The notes under the pieces were generated by a model. The model was given only the letters and a program-made list of their open reading frames with translations, was not told the DNA's origin and ran no database searches. Source: Batillaria attramentaria (lineage: Eukaryota; Mollusca; Gastropoda; Batillariidae). Taken from it: a DNA stretch of 64,000 nt. Below are positions 27,864 to 40,483 of the stretch, in pieces. The position numbers and the translations under genes were made by a program. The stretch is from assembly GCA_018292915.2 (NCBI GenBank), contig JACVVK020000059.1:1-64000 (forward strand), given 5' to 3'. How positions within the stretch are numbered: position 1 is the first letter of the stretch; every line of letters begins with the position of its first letter.

Positions 27864-30800
27864 ATTTGGATACGCAAGGAAAAGTGCAAGTGATGTTCAG
27901 AATATAGGGAGAAAACCACCGCCAAACATGATGAACTTTCCTCCAAGACCACGAAAAGTAAGATTTTGTTGGCTGTGTAAGCCCTTCCACCCCCATTTTA
28001 TAAATTATTTTAAAAGTATCTTTTGTTTTGTAACCAAGTTAATTGTGTTCACCATTTCCCACTCCTTGGCTGTTCCTTGTCAATCTTTGGGTGGTCCTTT
28101 TGAAATCTGATCAGGTCCTTATAAGGTCCTTAAAAGGTCCTTATATGGCCTATGGTCATGTGGGTGGGAACCCTGCTTGACTATTGAGGTCATCTGTGTT
28201 ACTTGTTAGAAGTAGTTCTACATGTATTACAGAAATGCCGTAACATTCTTGAGCAGAAGTGAAAATGTGTCACCTAAGGTGATACCTGTATTTCTGTTGC
28301 TAGTACTAAATACTAGTGTTATTCAGCTCAGGCATTATCCATTCTGTTTCCTTTGTTTACACAGGGTTTTCCTGGTGAGGATGAAGACAATGAAACAAGC
28401 CAGCTGTTCAGTGCCAGCATGTTCCGGCCAGACAAAGACATGGGTGCTGGGGTGAGTATATTTCTCTCTTCTTTTTTTCCTGTTTTCTCTTTGAAAAGGA
28501 AACGGTAATAAGTGCAAAGTGGTTACAAGTTAAGCAAATAAAAGCGACATAAAAGGGACAGAAACCACTTAACTTTCACAAAGGACGGCACGGGTCAACG
28601 TTTCGGCTTTCGTCTTCCTCAGGACATAAACAAATTAGGTTTCTGTCTCTTTTATGTCGCTTTTATTTGTTTTCTCTTGGGTTTTTGTTTTTTTTTTCCT
28701 CTTACTTTTTTCATTACACATACATTTACATGTACTGCTTTGCAGTCCTTTTTGGGGAATTTCAGTTGCTTCTGTCGCCTACCTGGCAGAGGTGTGTCAT
28801 CAGAGTTTAGTTCCGCCCACCTGCTTTTTTGTTTCTTTTCTTTTTGATTTTGTTGAGGGAGAAAGCCTGAAGGATGTGGAGAGAAATCCCTAACCAGCAG
28901 CTGGGGATGCAGGGAAAGTCAGTGCATTGTACATGTAATCAGGCTGTGATGTGTGAACAGTGATACAATGTATCACTGTTCACACATCACAGCCTGACTA
29001 AACTGACACTTCACTGTGGCAGTGGCAATTGCCAGCCCATTCAGTAATGCAGAGCTGCTCAAGTTGGACGCATTGTTTGTTTGTTGTTCTGTTTTTCTGA
29101 TTGTCAGGTTTGTTCGTGTGTTTCAGATCATGCCCTCACAATCACCCTCACAGCTGTCAGGTTTTGCGGCAGGAAACTTTTACACGCCTGGCCAAGGTAC
29201 GAGTTCTCAATGTACTTCAGGCAAGACTGAGATAACTTTTACATGATGGATGTGCAGTTGTTGAAAAGTCATCTTTACATGAGAATCAGTGGTGTATACA
29301 TGCACTTGTCTTTCTGGAATCTCATATTCTTGTTTTAGCAGTCCACCTGCAGAGTTTGGTGTGTTGTTTTTGTGCAGGGAATCTGCCACTGCCGCAACGG
29401 CCGATTGGTAGCGGCCAGTTCAGGAACAGTTCTGGGACGCCAACCAGCATGAATCCCAACTTCCCATTAGGGTTGCAGCCGCAGCAGCAACAGTCTCCAA
29501 ACAGGTTTAAGATTTTTCTGTCTTGCCATTTCAGTTTCTGTATATACGGATAAATACCAGTTCACAACAGTGAATTTGTGAAAATTGCTCCCCGCTCAGT
29601 TGCTGTTGTGAAAAGTAAAAGCTGTGGTGAACGGTTTGTCAAAGCAGCTGTCTGTGCTGTTTATTCTTTTGGATAAATCTTTTCGCTTCGTCAACAGTAT
29701 ATCAGCCATTGGGCCTCGCAATATCCTGGGTAGTCAGAACCAGTCCGGTCAGCTTAACAGCTTGCAGAAACGGACTACAATGGGCAACAATTTTGGCGGG
29801 TTCGCATCTTTTTCATAATTGTTGAAATCTGCAATCGCTGACACTGGCTACTTTGTTACACTGTATAGTTTTGTTCACATGTGAGGTCTTTGGTTCCGAA
29901 AAATAAGTATTTTCCTTTTTTTGTGTTTCCTGTTTCATTTTTGTAAATCCAGTACATCAAGATTATCAAGCGCCCATTTGCCATGTTACACCGTTTTGTA
30001 GCTTTGTAATCGGAATTAACACTAGGGGAGATTGGTCTGTTTAAATCATGTTTTTATTGGATTGTAACTGCAGTCTAATTTACCACTTATCTGCTTATTT
30101 TTGCCCTCATTGACCAACAGAGCCGGAGCAGGGCCAAACTACAGCACCTTTGGCTTTGGAACAGGTCGATCAAGTAAGTGATTATCCAGTTATTTGCATT
30201 CGTAATGCAGTTTTTGTGTCCGATATGGTGCTTTGGTTCATCTCTTCTTCAGGCTGGGGAATTTTCAGTCATTTGGCAATTTTCAGCCAAATTTCCTATC
30301 CTTTCAGCCACAAAAAAATCTTACGTTTCAGCCAAAGAACGTAATGCCATGTGGGACAGTGTAACATTTTTGAAGACTTGCATGTCAGTACCAGGGCAGT
30401 ATATTACTTTGGGGTGCCAGGAGAGGCTATTAGATGTCTTAAATATGCTAAAATTTGTTTTCTGCAGTGGGGGGTTGACCCCATGGTCCCCCAGCAGGGC
30501 ACTGCCTCCGCCCCCCGGCCTAGGTTTCAGTCCTTTTTTTTTTTTCCTCAGCCATTCCCCAGCCTGCTTCTTGCAAGCTTGGTATGTGTATTGAGATTTT
30601 CTGTGAGTGTAAAGCAGTGTCTTCAATACAACACGAATCAAGACATTTTATGGTGTGCGTTGCAGTTGACTCTCATCCTACCATCGATCTGTCAGACTTC
30701 CCATCATTAAGCAGTCGGAGCAGTGTGGCACCTAACCCAGTTCCAGCCAACAGAACGTATGGTAGGTTGCTCACGTGCTTTTGCTCACTCTGCGGTAGTT

Positions 30801-31640
30801 ATGTAGCTTCATGGGAAAGTGTAGTCGTCTTGCCAATGACTACAAGGTTATTGTCTGCCACTGCTGTCAGGATGTAGTGTATGGTCGTTGATGCGGTGCA
30901 AAGCAACCCATGCAATCAGACGAACCATCGACGCACATTCACACACTCACGCCATGCAGGCAATGAATACGAAGAACGACATGCAGGTTACCAGGCTGAA
31001 GAGGTATCGAATGCTTGGATTTAATCCAGTTGCAGAAACACAAGCACACGCGCATGCACTCACTCACTCATCCGCCATTCTCTCGCACACTCTCACATTG
31101 CGCGTCATGGTTACCGTACCATGACAACAAAAGTAATCCATGCCCTTCATTGCAAGAGCTCACAGGCACATGTATACAACTTCTCAGATGCCCTGTATTG
31201 AAAAAGGTAAAATTTTTACTCCTTTATACTATAGCCCCTTTCTCAGTTTCTGGAAGTTGCTCCCTCAGGGGGATGTGCATCACAGTAGTACAGTGCCACT
31301 CACCTACTGCCACCCGTAGGCTAGTACCTCTGAACAACGGTGTGAATGACAAAAAAAGCTGCAAATTTATGGATGTGGTGGTCATCTGAGACAGATTCTT
31401 CTATAGCTTTTTTATGTGTACCGGTAGATTGTAAGCAGCAAAGTGTTTTTCTTTTGACTTTGAGTTTTCAGTTAGGGTAAAATGAGTTCTGCTGACTGAG
31501 GGCTGGTGTTTAAAATGCTATCGTGGACATTTAAACTCTGTTGCAGTAGGCATGGTCAGTAAACCTCCACAGGAGTCAGCCCCAGAATTCAACATTACGC
31601 AAGAAGAGTTCCCAGCGTTGCCAGGCTCTCAAAGTAAGAC

Positions 31641-31677
<37 letters not shown>

Positions 31678-34600
31678 ATTACTATAGTGTGATTTTAAGT
31701 ACATGTCTTTTGCATGCTCACTCACATGACTTACTTGTGAGACCTTTTCTGATGTTCCTGTCAGGATTTCTGTTTCTGCAGATGAACTGTGTTTTGCAGG
31801 CAGATAGAATAGAGGGTTTTACTTTTGGGTTGTTATCCTTTTACATTTTAACTTTTACCATTTCAGATCCACCGGTACAGTCTTCAGATCCGTCTGCGAA
31901 ACCGGTGAGACCCCATTATTTCTTGTTCAAACGGATCTTGTGTGTTTTAAGCCATGAAGTCTCAGTCCAGCACTTCTGGTCACCAGGCTGCCTATAAAAC
32001 AATATTGAATAACACTAGTAACAGTCACTGCCATAAGTATTCCCTGATACACTGACAGCAAAACAAGACAAGCGATGACACATTGATGGGCAGAACCTCT
32101 ATAGTTTTTGTTTGTTTGTTTGTTTGTTTTTATCAAGATTGTGAAATACCTTTATCTGGTGGCAATACTGTCTTGTTTCGAGACATGAAAGTGCACAGTG
32201 TATCAGTTCCTCTTTTTTTTTTTTTTTTAGCCGACGAGCACGCCAACAGGGTTTGATCCGATGGGGAACAAAGATGCGGCCAAGTTAATGGATCCTAAAC
32301 TGTCGGGTGCTCAGACTAAACGGGGTATTCAGACACATCCTGATGGTAAGCTTGATTCCTAATTTTATCTCCCCTTTTAAGATGGTTGTGTCAGAACTTT
32401 ATGAATCATTACTGTCAGCTTCTCTGCTTAACCCCCTGTATGCCATATGATATTCCCCTCTCCTTTAAAAATGTTCATGCCACACACAAAAAAAGAAAAA
32501 AAAAGTGCAGTTCTAAATTCAAAGATTAAATAGCTGAGCTGACCGTTTGTGCCACATGACTGTAGTGCCTTGATGTCAGGTGTGTGAGTGAATGCATGTG
32601 ATTCATGTGAGTGTGTGTTGGGTCCAGTTTGCAGCACTTTGAACCGAGCCATTGGTTGAAGTGCCTACATGTATTTCCAAATCAGATAAAAGCTGTTCAC
32701 AAAGAATGTTAGTTTTTGTCATCAAGTATTCTGATGTTTTTTTCTAAACACTTTGTATATGAGAAAATTCACCTCGCATGAATCTGCTACATGACTGTTT
32801 GCATCCGTATTCAGACCAGCCATTTTTACCCCTTTTGTTGTTGTTGCCAGGTACGGTTACAAATATCCCGGCAGGAATGGTAGTTGACCAGTTTGGAATA
32901 GTGGGGTTGTTGACGTTCATCCGGGCAGCTGAGAGTGACCACAATTTGGTGGCATTGGCACCAGGGATCGACCTGACAACACTTGGGCTGAACCTAAATT
33001 CACCAGAGTATGTGACAGGGATTTTTTTTTTTTTTAATGTAGTTATACATTAGATGATTCTGATAGGTGGTACCATCTGGGAAAGTCATTTCAGAAAACT
33101 TCATAACATGAGAGGTCCTCCATCTTTTTTTTTTCTTTTTTTTTTCCCTATGCAACAGATTTTGCTTTACAGTGTTTATTTTTTACAGCCATGTGCAACA
33201 GGATGGGGAAAAAAAGACTAAAACTCTACGTTTTCTTAAATTGTGCTAATAATAATAATTGTAACGGTAAACCACACAATATTATTCATATATTTAACAT
33301 ATATTTCAGGAATTTTTTTTTTTTTTTCCACTTTTAGGATAAAAATGTATGGATTGTTTTTCTCCATTTTGTAAGCTGCTGGTCCCCTTATGCAGTACTC
33401 TTATCTGACTGCTGACATTTGTTTCTTTTGCAGAAATCTGTACAGCACGTTTCAGTCACCCTGGGCAGATGCACCTTGTCGGCCACAAGACATAGATTTC
33501 CATGTACCGGCTGAGTACCTCACCAACATTTTCATCAGGGAGAAGGTATTCATTTCCTCCCTAGCATTTGACACTTTAACAAGAAAACCACAAAACATTT
33601 TTTCAAGTACAATGAATTGCACATTGCAGACATTTGTGGCTTGAAGAAACAAAAGTTGCACTTTCCACTTTGAAATCCTCTTCTACCCTAAGAGTAAGAA
33701 AACTAAGTTTGGTTTCTTTGAGCCTCTGAATGTCTTTTTGTATTTTTGTTTATTTTCATTTATTTATATTTTGTTACAGCTTGCACCAATCAAACTAAAC
33801 CGGTACGGGGAGGATCTGCTGTTCTTTCTGTTCTACATGAATGGCGGAGATGTCTTGCAGCTGGCAGCAGCAGCAGAGTTGTACGTGTTTTGTGGGGCGT
33901 TTTTGCTCTTCGGTTCGGCTTTCATTAGACAGCAAAACAGAGTTGCTCCCTCAGACAGGCAGCAATTTTCTAAACTGTACAGGCACCACAGAGATCAGTT
34001 TTTTTTGTTTTTTTTTTTTAACTGCATTCAAACCCACACTTCACCATGGCAGCAGTGACGGCCGTTAAGTAGCACTCCTGGCTAAGTTGGGTGCGCTACA
34101 TATTAGACCTTCACCTGCCCGAAAATTCACCGTAGCTTTTCCGTCCTTTGACGTAGATCTGTATGATTGACCACTAGCAAAAAAAGTGCCTGCCTAAAAA
34201 TTTAACTAGATGCATGTTGCTGGTCATGTAGTTTTTGTTGTGTTCTTTGCCATGAGCAAAAACAACCAGGGTTCAAAAAAGTGTCTCAAACTGAGGCTTT
34301 AACTGTTGCATTGGTGCATTCATTCCCCACTCTATCTAGTACAGCAGCTTGTTAGCCCTGGTTGTGCTGGAATAATTTGTTTTATGCTGAAAAAGCCATA
34401 GCACTAGCCCGGAATATTCCAGGCTCAACACTATCAGGGTAAACTCATTCGTTACGGGAACCTTCTCTCAAAAGTTCAGCCATGCATCGCTCCTCATAAA
34501 CTTTTGCTCACTAAATTGAATTCATGTTCCTTTTTTTCCATTAAATACACAAAATGTCAAATGTGTCTTCAGTAAAGCTTGCTAGAGAAGTTTGTGTACA

Positions 34601-35067
34601 TGTAATCAGTTTACTTCAGTATCATGGCAGCAGGACCAGGCCAGCCAAGTGACAAGGCAGCAGCAGCTCCTGTCACGATAGAGTTAACTTGTTTCATGAA
34701 GTGAGGTTTTAGTTAGTAGAGCGGAGGGAGTGGAGCAGTTTTGTGTAGCTGCCATTTCTGATTGCAGACCAATTTCTTTAAAGCAGTTAGTTCTACACAT
34801 ACTTGTAAATGCATATTTTCGTTTCACAGGTACAACCGTGACTGGAGGTACCACAAAGAAGAGAGGGTGTGGATGACGCGAGCGCCGAACATGGAGCCAG
34901 TTCACAAAACAAACACATCAGAGCGGGGCACTTACTACTTCTTTGACGCGACGAACTGGCGGAAGGTGGCGAAGGAGTTCCACTTGGAATACGACAAGCT
35001 GGAGGACCGGCCGACTTTGCCTCAGACACTTCACCACAACCCCAATATGCCTGCCCAGCCACACTAG
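27864..35067 (+). CDS. CNOT2: CCR4-NOT transcription complex subunit 2 (5'-incomplete model)
   Basis: Scaffold of the CCR4-NOT deadenylase that pairs with CNOT3 on CNOT1. Fourteen plus-strand exons: 27864-27957, 28365-28451, 29127-29196, 29378-29504, 29698-29799, 30121-30173, 30666-30761, 31547-31633, 31867-31904, 32231-32345, 32851-33007, 33434-33545, 33780-33880, 34830-35067; about 491 codons, against 540 aa in human. All phases match. Landmarks: FGYARK near the N-terminus, [23 protein letters not shown], then the NOT2/3/5 domain: [67 protein letters not shown] and TYYFFDATNWRKVAKEFHL. The N-terminal 20 or so residues and the start codon are not found. From the eighth exon on, the gene is repeated downstream at 39311-45651. 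Confidence 0.95.
28535..28669. repeat. Inverted repeat with 32-bp arms (MITE-like)
   Basis: Arms 28535-28566 and 28638-28669 (AAATAAAAGCGACATAAAAG) are reverse complements with one mismatch, around a 71-bp loop containing CAACGTTTCGGCTTTCGTC. It lies in the CNOT2 intron after exon 28365-28451. Confidence 0.85.
28939..28997. repeat. Perfect 59-bp palindrome
   Basis: Two perfect 29-nt arms (starting TCAGGCTGTGATGTGTGAAC) flank a single A at 28968. It could extrude as a cruciform or fold as a hairpin in the CNOT2 pre-mRNA. It lies in the intron before exon 29127-29196. Confidence 0.95.
31645..31675. repeat. Short (GT)n after CNOT2 exon 31547-31633
   Basis: A (GT)n array begins about 14 bp beyond the donor. 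Homologous but longer arrays follow each of the three duplicated exons at 39311, 39744 and 40262. Confidence 0.9.
32437..32655 (+). mobile_element. SINE family 3, 3' part (pre-duplication copy)
   Basis: Shares AAATAGCTGAGCTGACC and ATGTGAGTGTGTGTTGGGTC with the other family-3 copies. The same fragment occupies the same place in the downstream copy (41637-41835), so it was inserted before the duplication. Confidence 0.7.
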
Positions 35068-37084
35068 CGAAGGCCTAGTCTTCATTTGGACTTTCTTTCT
35101 GCATCATACCACCCCAAGTGGCATGGTCACCTTTTTTTTTTTTTTTTTTTTTATGGTCATTTTTGTGTCTTTCGAGTACGTGTGAATTGTGAGGAGTAGT
35201 AAAATAGTCAGCTTCAGCTTGTCGCGGGTACCCAAGCCATTAAAGCAGCACTGATTATGTAGGGAATACAGGTTTCCGTCCTGCCACAGGTCAGGTGGCT
35301 TCTGTGTTCATTTTGATTGTGGCTTTACTATCGTACAAGGCTTCAACCGACAGCACTGCCTTTTCCTAACCCCCCCCCCCCCCCCCCTTCTTTTCATCTC
35401 AATGCTTAAACAGGTTTCCATCACATATGGTGTAGTCAAGTAAAGTAGTAGTAATATTTACCATTGGTTAGAGGTACCCGTGACAGTTGTACTGACAGTG
35501 ACTTGGCGTGAAAGGTTTAATTTACAAACCTTAATCTTGTGCCGCACAGAACCTTTGACAACAGAGAGTGTATTGGTACAGAACACAGGAAGCACAAATC
35601 CGCTGACACTTCTTCTTTTTTTTTTTCTTTTTTTTTCCCTCATCCATTTGCGTATTCTTCATTAACTTGAGCCAGTGCTATGTAAAGGACACATTTTCAC
35701 TTTCATCCTTTGTGCGTTTGAGGGGGAGAGGGGAGAGCATGTGAGAGTAAAGTGTGTGATGACGTGACTGAAATTCCATTCGAGACAAAAACGCTGGAAT
35801 TGCCATCTACAGCACTGTTCAGCTGGCCTTCATCTTTGACAATACAATTTTCACATGTACTGTAATTACATAAAAAATGAGAAAGCAACTAGCTGCGCGT
35901 GCAAGTGCTGTTTATGGTTTATGGCAATTTTGAATGATTGAAGTTTATGTGATTAGGATTCCCCACGATAGTGACAGGCAGCAAACATGTACATACATAC
36001 ACATGAATCACCATCATCAGATTTGCTTTTCATTCTTCCTTTTTTTTTCTTTTTTTTTTTAAATGCGCTGCTGTGTGCTGCTTTGTTCTGTACCCGTGCA
36101 TTGGATGTTTGAAAGTGTCAGATGTGGCGATGTACAGAAGGAACAATTTAGAAAATTAAGAAGAAAAAAAAAATAACATGCTGAATTGTTGGTTTGCAGC
36201 AGTTCAGTCTTGTGAAATATAGATCATGCAATGTGCAAAGACTCCTGTTATGTGTTCCTATGTGTGACAGTTTGCGTGTTTTGTTTTTGTTCTTTTGTTG
36301 TTGTTTTTGTTTGTTTGTTTGTGTTTTGTGTTTTTTTGTTGTTGTTTTTTTTTTTTGGGGGGGGGGGGTAATATCCTTCCCCCCACATAAAGGTGAAACA
36401 TTATGGGGCAACGAGAAAGGTCTATGTGGGACGATTCCGGACAACTGCTTGAAGTCAAATAGATTGTTGGTGAGCCAGATTTGCTGTAACCAAAATAATG
36501 ACTAAACGATGTATGCCTTTCCCTATGCATATTTTACAAATGAAAACAAAAATAATGACTGAGCGATGTATGCCTTTCCCTATGCATATTTTACAAATGA
36601 TTCCATATAGCATTTCAACACATGAAGCAGAAATTGTGTAACTGACACAGTGCAGCTTTTGGAATTGCCCCATAAACTTTCTTGTATCCGAGATTTAAAC
36701 TCAAAACCTGAACAATGAGGGTGCAATACAAGTTTAGCTAACCCAGCTCTGGCTGCAGATGCTTTTGTACATTTGTTTTGTTTCAACTAAAAGCAGAATC
36801 TAGCCTATGGTAGGGTGTGATGGAGCTTAAGACAAACATTTCTTCAAGTTGAAGGCTTGTAATTTTTGTTTGCATTCATCACGACACAAGAAAGCAAACT
36901 GCATGTGCCCATTTCGCTTCTCATATCAGGTCTGCCACAGTTGATAATCACTACGCACAATTAGGTCAATCCTTCTCCCATCCGTGCACTGCAAGCACCA
37001 CTCATAAACAGCCAAAAACCTCTCCGCTGTGTGACACAGGCAAGGCAACTGAACTGGGGAAACGTGAGCTTAGTTTTTTTCTTC

Positions 37085-37360
37085 TTCCTCGATCACTCAG
37101 ACAGGCACGCCAGTAGTCCTGATGAAGGTTGCAGTCCGTCGGAGACACTCGGCCGAGCCGAAGATCTTCTCCTGCAACAGTGTGTCTGTAGGCCAGGTTG
37201 TCGCTCTTTGGTTCTGGTTCGTCGGACAGTTTTGCAGGAGGCGATCAACCGCCATCCACAGTGCGCCACAAGAGCATGCTGTGGTGTCACCGATGTTGAA
37301 TTTGGTGAACATGTGGTGTTTGAGTTTGCAGTGGCCTGTCCTCAAACGCAGAGCTTAGTT
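37085..37360 (-). mobile_element. LINE C-terminal fragment (post-RNase H region)
   Basis: Minus-strand open frame with LRTGHCKLKHHMF, CSCGALWMAVDRLLQNCP and LRRTATFIRTTGVPV, the Cys/His-containing C-terminus typical of RNase H-bearing invertebrate LINEs (Jockey/I-like). It sits in the block unique to the upstream duplication copy. Confidence 0.72.
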
Positions 37361-37420
37361 TCATTATTGTCAGTTCGTTGTCCATCTTTAGTGTGTTGTT
37401 AACAGATTTCATAGTAGCAT

Positions 37421-37793
37421 TACTTACTTACTTAGGCCCCTGGCTCCACGTGGAGCATAGGCCATCGACAACCCTTCGCCATCGCACTCTGTTCTGGGCT
37501 ATTCTTGCCACTCCAGTCCAGTTGGTCCCCTGCTTACATAGCTCTGCCTCAGTGTCCCGCCTCCAGCTGTTGCGAGGCCGGCCTCTCTCCCTTTTCCCCT
37601 GCGGGTTCCGTGTCAGGGCTTGGCGTGTGGTGCTGGATGCTGGCTTCCTGAGGGTGTGTCCAATCCAGCCCCACTTCCTCCGCAGGATCTGCTTGGCCAC
37701 TGGTTCCTGCCCCGCTCGCTCCCACAGCTCTTCATTCCGGATCTTCTCTGGCCATCGGATGTTGAAGATGCGCCTCAGACAGGTGTTGAGAAA
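37421..37793 (-). mobile_element. 5'-truncated LINE tail, copy 2
   Basis: Same 3' end as 15299-15862, ending in (TAAG)n, flanked by the perfect 13-bp duplication TTCATAGTAGCAT (37408-37420 and 37794-37806). Its frame is open (KIRNEELWERAGQEPVA) up to the truncation point. Confidence 0.93.
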
Positions 37794-38791
37794 TTCATAG
37801 TAGCATAGATATCTGTATTGGCATGGGAAAGGACACTGGGAGGGGATAAGTGACACATTTCCATTGGTTTTCCAACTTGTGGATGAGACTAGATGGTGGT
37901 GACGTCACGCTGGAAGAGAAATGTATGACGAGAAAGAAGTGCCCTTGCACCTCACAATACATGCACAGTAATTGACACTGTTTACAGCCGTTGCAAAAGT
38001 ACATCACTGTTCATATCACTGCGCAGTCATCAAATAGCCTAAAGTTACACACCAGTGAAAATGTTAACCAAGAATATTTGGTGACTGATCTTCCAACCAA
38101 GATGAAGTCCAAGAAAACCAAAGCTCTCAACAGATAATGGCAGAAAGACATTCCATTCTGAATAACAATTCCTTAAATTAATCAGCTAATACACAGACAG
38201 TTATAAACTTGGAATAAATTCTGCCCATAATTTACAACTGCATGCAAAATGACTGACTGCCAGAATTCATGCTGAATGTGAATTGTTTTATTGTTGTAGT
38301 TGTTACTTTAAGTTGCTTCGGGAGGGAGTCGGAGGACCCTGAAAGTAACCCTGTGTATACTAGCCTGAAAGCATATAGGTCACTATCACATACATGACTT
38401 CAACATATATCACTCACAGCTTGACATGGGCCTGAACGTTTTTCACCACAGTAACAGCAGTGACGACTGTTCAGTAACGCACGTGCTGAAGCCACTGCTC
38501 ACTCACATCAGCCGGTAGATTGTAGAGTGCATGAGTAGGTACTCACCACCAAAACTTGGACAGCCCAAGAATCAGCCCTTCACTTTCCATAACCTTCAGA
38601 ACAGGTCTCACTTGCTGTGTGAAACAGCTTCGTTTTCTTGTGCAGCCATTTGCTTGCACCCGCTACCTAAGTGTTAAGTTTTAGAAAGGAAAATATTGTC
38701 TGAGTGTACGACGGACTTGTGTTGGACATTCACACCATTTGCCAGAATGAGTTGGTCTCGATGTGTAGGAGGCCCTGGTAAGTTACGAATA

Positions 38792-39013
38792 CTTACTACT
38801 TAGGCCCTTGGCTCCACGTGGAGCATAGGCCATCGACAACCCTTCGCCATCGCTCTCTGTTCTGGGCTAGTCTTGCCACTCCAGTCCAGTTGGTACCTTG
38901 CTTACATAGCTCTGCCTCAGTGTCCCGCCTCCAGCTGTTGCGAGGCCGGCCTCTCTTCCTTTTCCCCTGCGGGTTCCATGTCAGGGCTTGGCGTGTGGTG
39001 CTGGATGCTGGCT
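38792..39013 (-). mobile_element. 5'-truncated LINE tail, copy 3
   Basis: The shortest copy (222 bp), flanked by the perfect 13-bp duplication TAAGTTACGAATA (38779-38791 and 39014-39026). It lies in the spacer between the two CNOT2 duplication copies. Confidence 0.93.
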
Positions 39014-39310
39014 TAAGTTACGAATAGTTACCGTATATTTGTAGTAAGGTGTAAGCTAGTACCATCTGACCAATAGTGTGAATACAACAACAACAACAAC
39101 AAAACCCAAACCAAATCAATGTGGTGGACATCCAAGACAGATTCTTCTGTAGCTTTTTTAGGTGTACCGGTAGATTGTATTGTAAGGTACGGAGTGATTA
39201 AATTTTAAAATGTAAATGTGTATTATTTGGAGTTTTCAGTTAGCGTAAACTGAGTTCCACTGGGAGCTGATGTTTAAAATGCTAATGTAGACATTAAAAC
39301 TCTCTTGCAG

Positions 39311-39393
39311 TGAGCAAAAAAACTCCACAGGACTCTGTCCAAGAATTCGACATCACGAAAGTGGAGTTCCCAGCGCTGCCAGGCTCTCAAGGT

Positions 39394-39450
<57 letters not shown>

Positions 39451-39850
39451 TGAGTGAGTGAGTGTGTGTACGTGTTGTACGTCACAGTACAATGTGATCT
39501 TCAGTACACATCTTTTGTGGTAAGTTTGCATGCTCACTCACATGATTGACTTGCATGGCCTTCTCATGGTTTCTGTTTCTGTGGAGGAACGCCGCTTTTT
39601 TTTAGGTGTACTGGTAGATTGTAAGATACAGAGTAATGAAAATGTAAATGTGTTTTTATTTGAAGTTTTCAGTTAGCGTAAACTTTGTTCCACTGGGAGC
39701 TGATGTTTAAAATGCTAATGTAGACACTAAAACTCTCCTGCAGTGAGCCAAAAAACTCCACAGGACTCTGTCCCAGAATTCGACATCACGAAAGTAGAGT
39801 TCCCAGCGCTGCCAGGCTCTCAAAGTAAGACTGAGTGAGAGAGTGAGAGA

Positions 39851-39887
<37 letters not shown>

Positions 39888-40347
39888 TGAGTGAGCGTGT
39901 GAGTGAGTGAGTGAGTGAGTGTGTGAGTGAGTGAGTGAGTGTGTGAGTGAGTGTGTGAGTGAGTGAGTGTGTTTGTGAGTGTGTTTGTGTGTACATCACT
40001 GTACATTGTGATCTTGAGTACACATCTTTTGTGGTAAGTTTGCATGCTCACTCACATGATTGACTTGCATGGCCTTGTCATGATTTCTGTTTCTGCGGAT
40101 GAACCCCGCTTTTTTTTAGGTGTACCGGTAGATTGTAAGATACAGAGTAATGAAAATATAAATTACTGTGTTTTTATTTGGAGTTTTCAGTTAGCGTAAA
40201 CTTTGTTCCACTGGGAGCTGATGTTTAAAATGCTAATGTAGACATTAATACTCTTTAGCAGTGAGCCAAAAAACTCCACAGGACTCCGTCCCAGAATTCA
40301 ACATCACGAAAGAAGAGTTCCCAGCGCTGCCAGGCTCTCAAGGTAAG

Positions 40348-40400
<53 letters not shown>

Positions 40401-40442
40401 GTGTGTGTGTGCGTGTGTGCGTGTGCGTGCGTGTGTGTGTGC

Positions 40443-40483
<41 letters not shown>

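Larger units (their letters stand above)
31317..38283 (+). repeat. Tandem duplication, upstream copy (CNOT2 3' half)
   Basis: Sequence from about 31317 (CTAGTACCTCTGAAC) to about 38283 (ATTCATGCTGAAT) aligns by eye, exon and intron, with about 39049-47753. The copies are separated by about 770 bp of unrelated spacer. Edges are where visible similarity stops; they are approximate. Confidence 0.88.
35068..39310. other. CNOT2 3' UTR, duplication tail and spacer
   Basis: From the CNOT2 stop to the first exon of the downstream copy. 35068 to about 36890 is probably 3' UTR, with C-run 35371-35387 and G-run 36357-36369. 36890-37940 has no counterpart in the downstream copy and holds two LINE fragments. 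38284-39048 is spacer with a third LINE fragment. No other exon recognised. Confidence 0.6.
39311..40342 (+). repeat. Triplicated EFPALPGSQ exon
   Basis: Three 81-nt exons (39311-39391, 39744-39824, 40262-40342), each in a unit of about 430-520 bp with the same upstream intron (TTTTCAGTTAGCGTAAAC) and a GT or GTGA array just after the donor. Each enters and leaves in phase 1, so one, two or three can be included without a frameshift. They encode variants of [12 protein letters not shown] and [13 protein letters not shown]. Confidence 0.92.

Noticed and set aside
37031..37402. 123-codon plus-strand open frame
   Set aside because: Antisense shadow of the LINE C-terminal fragment at 37085-37360.
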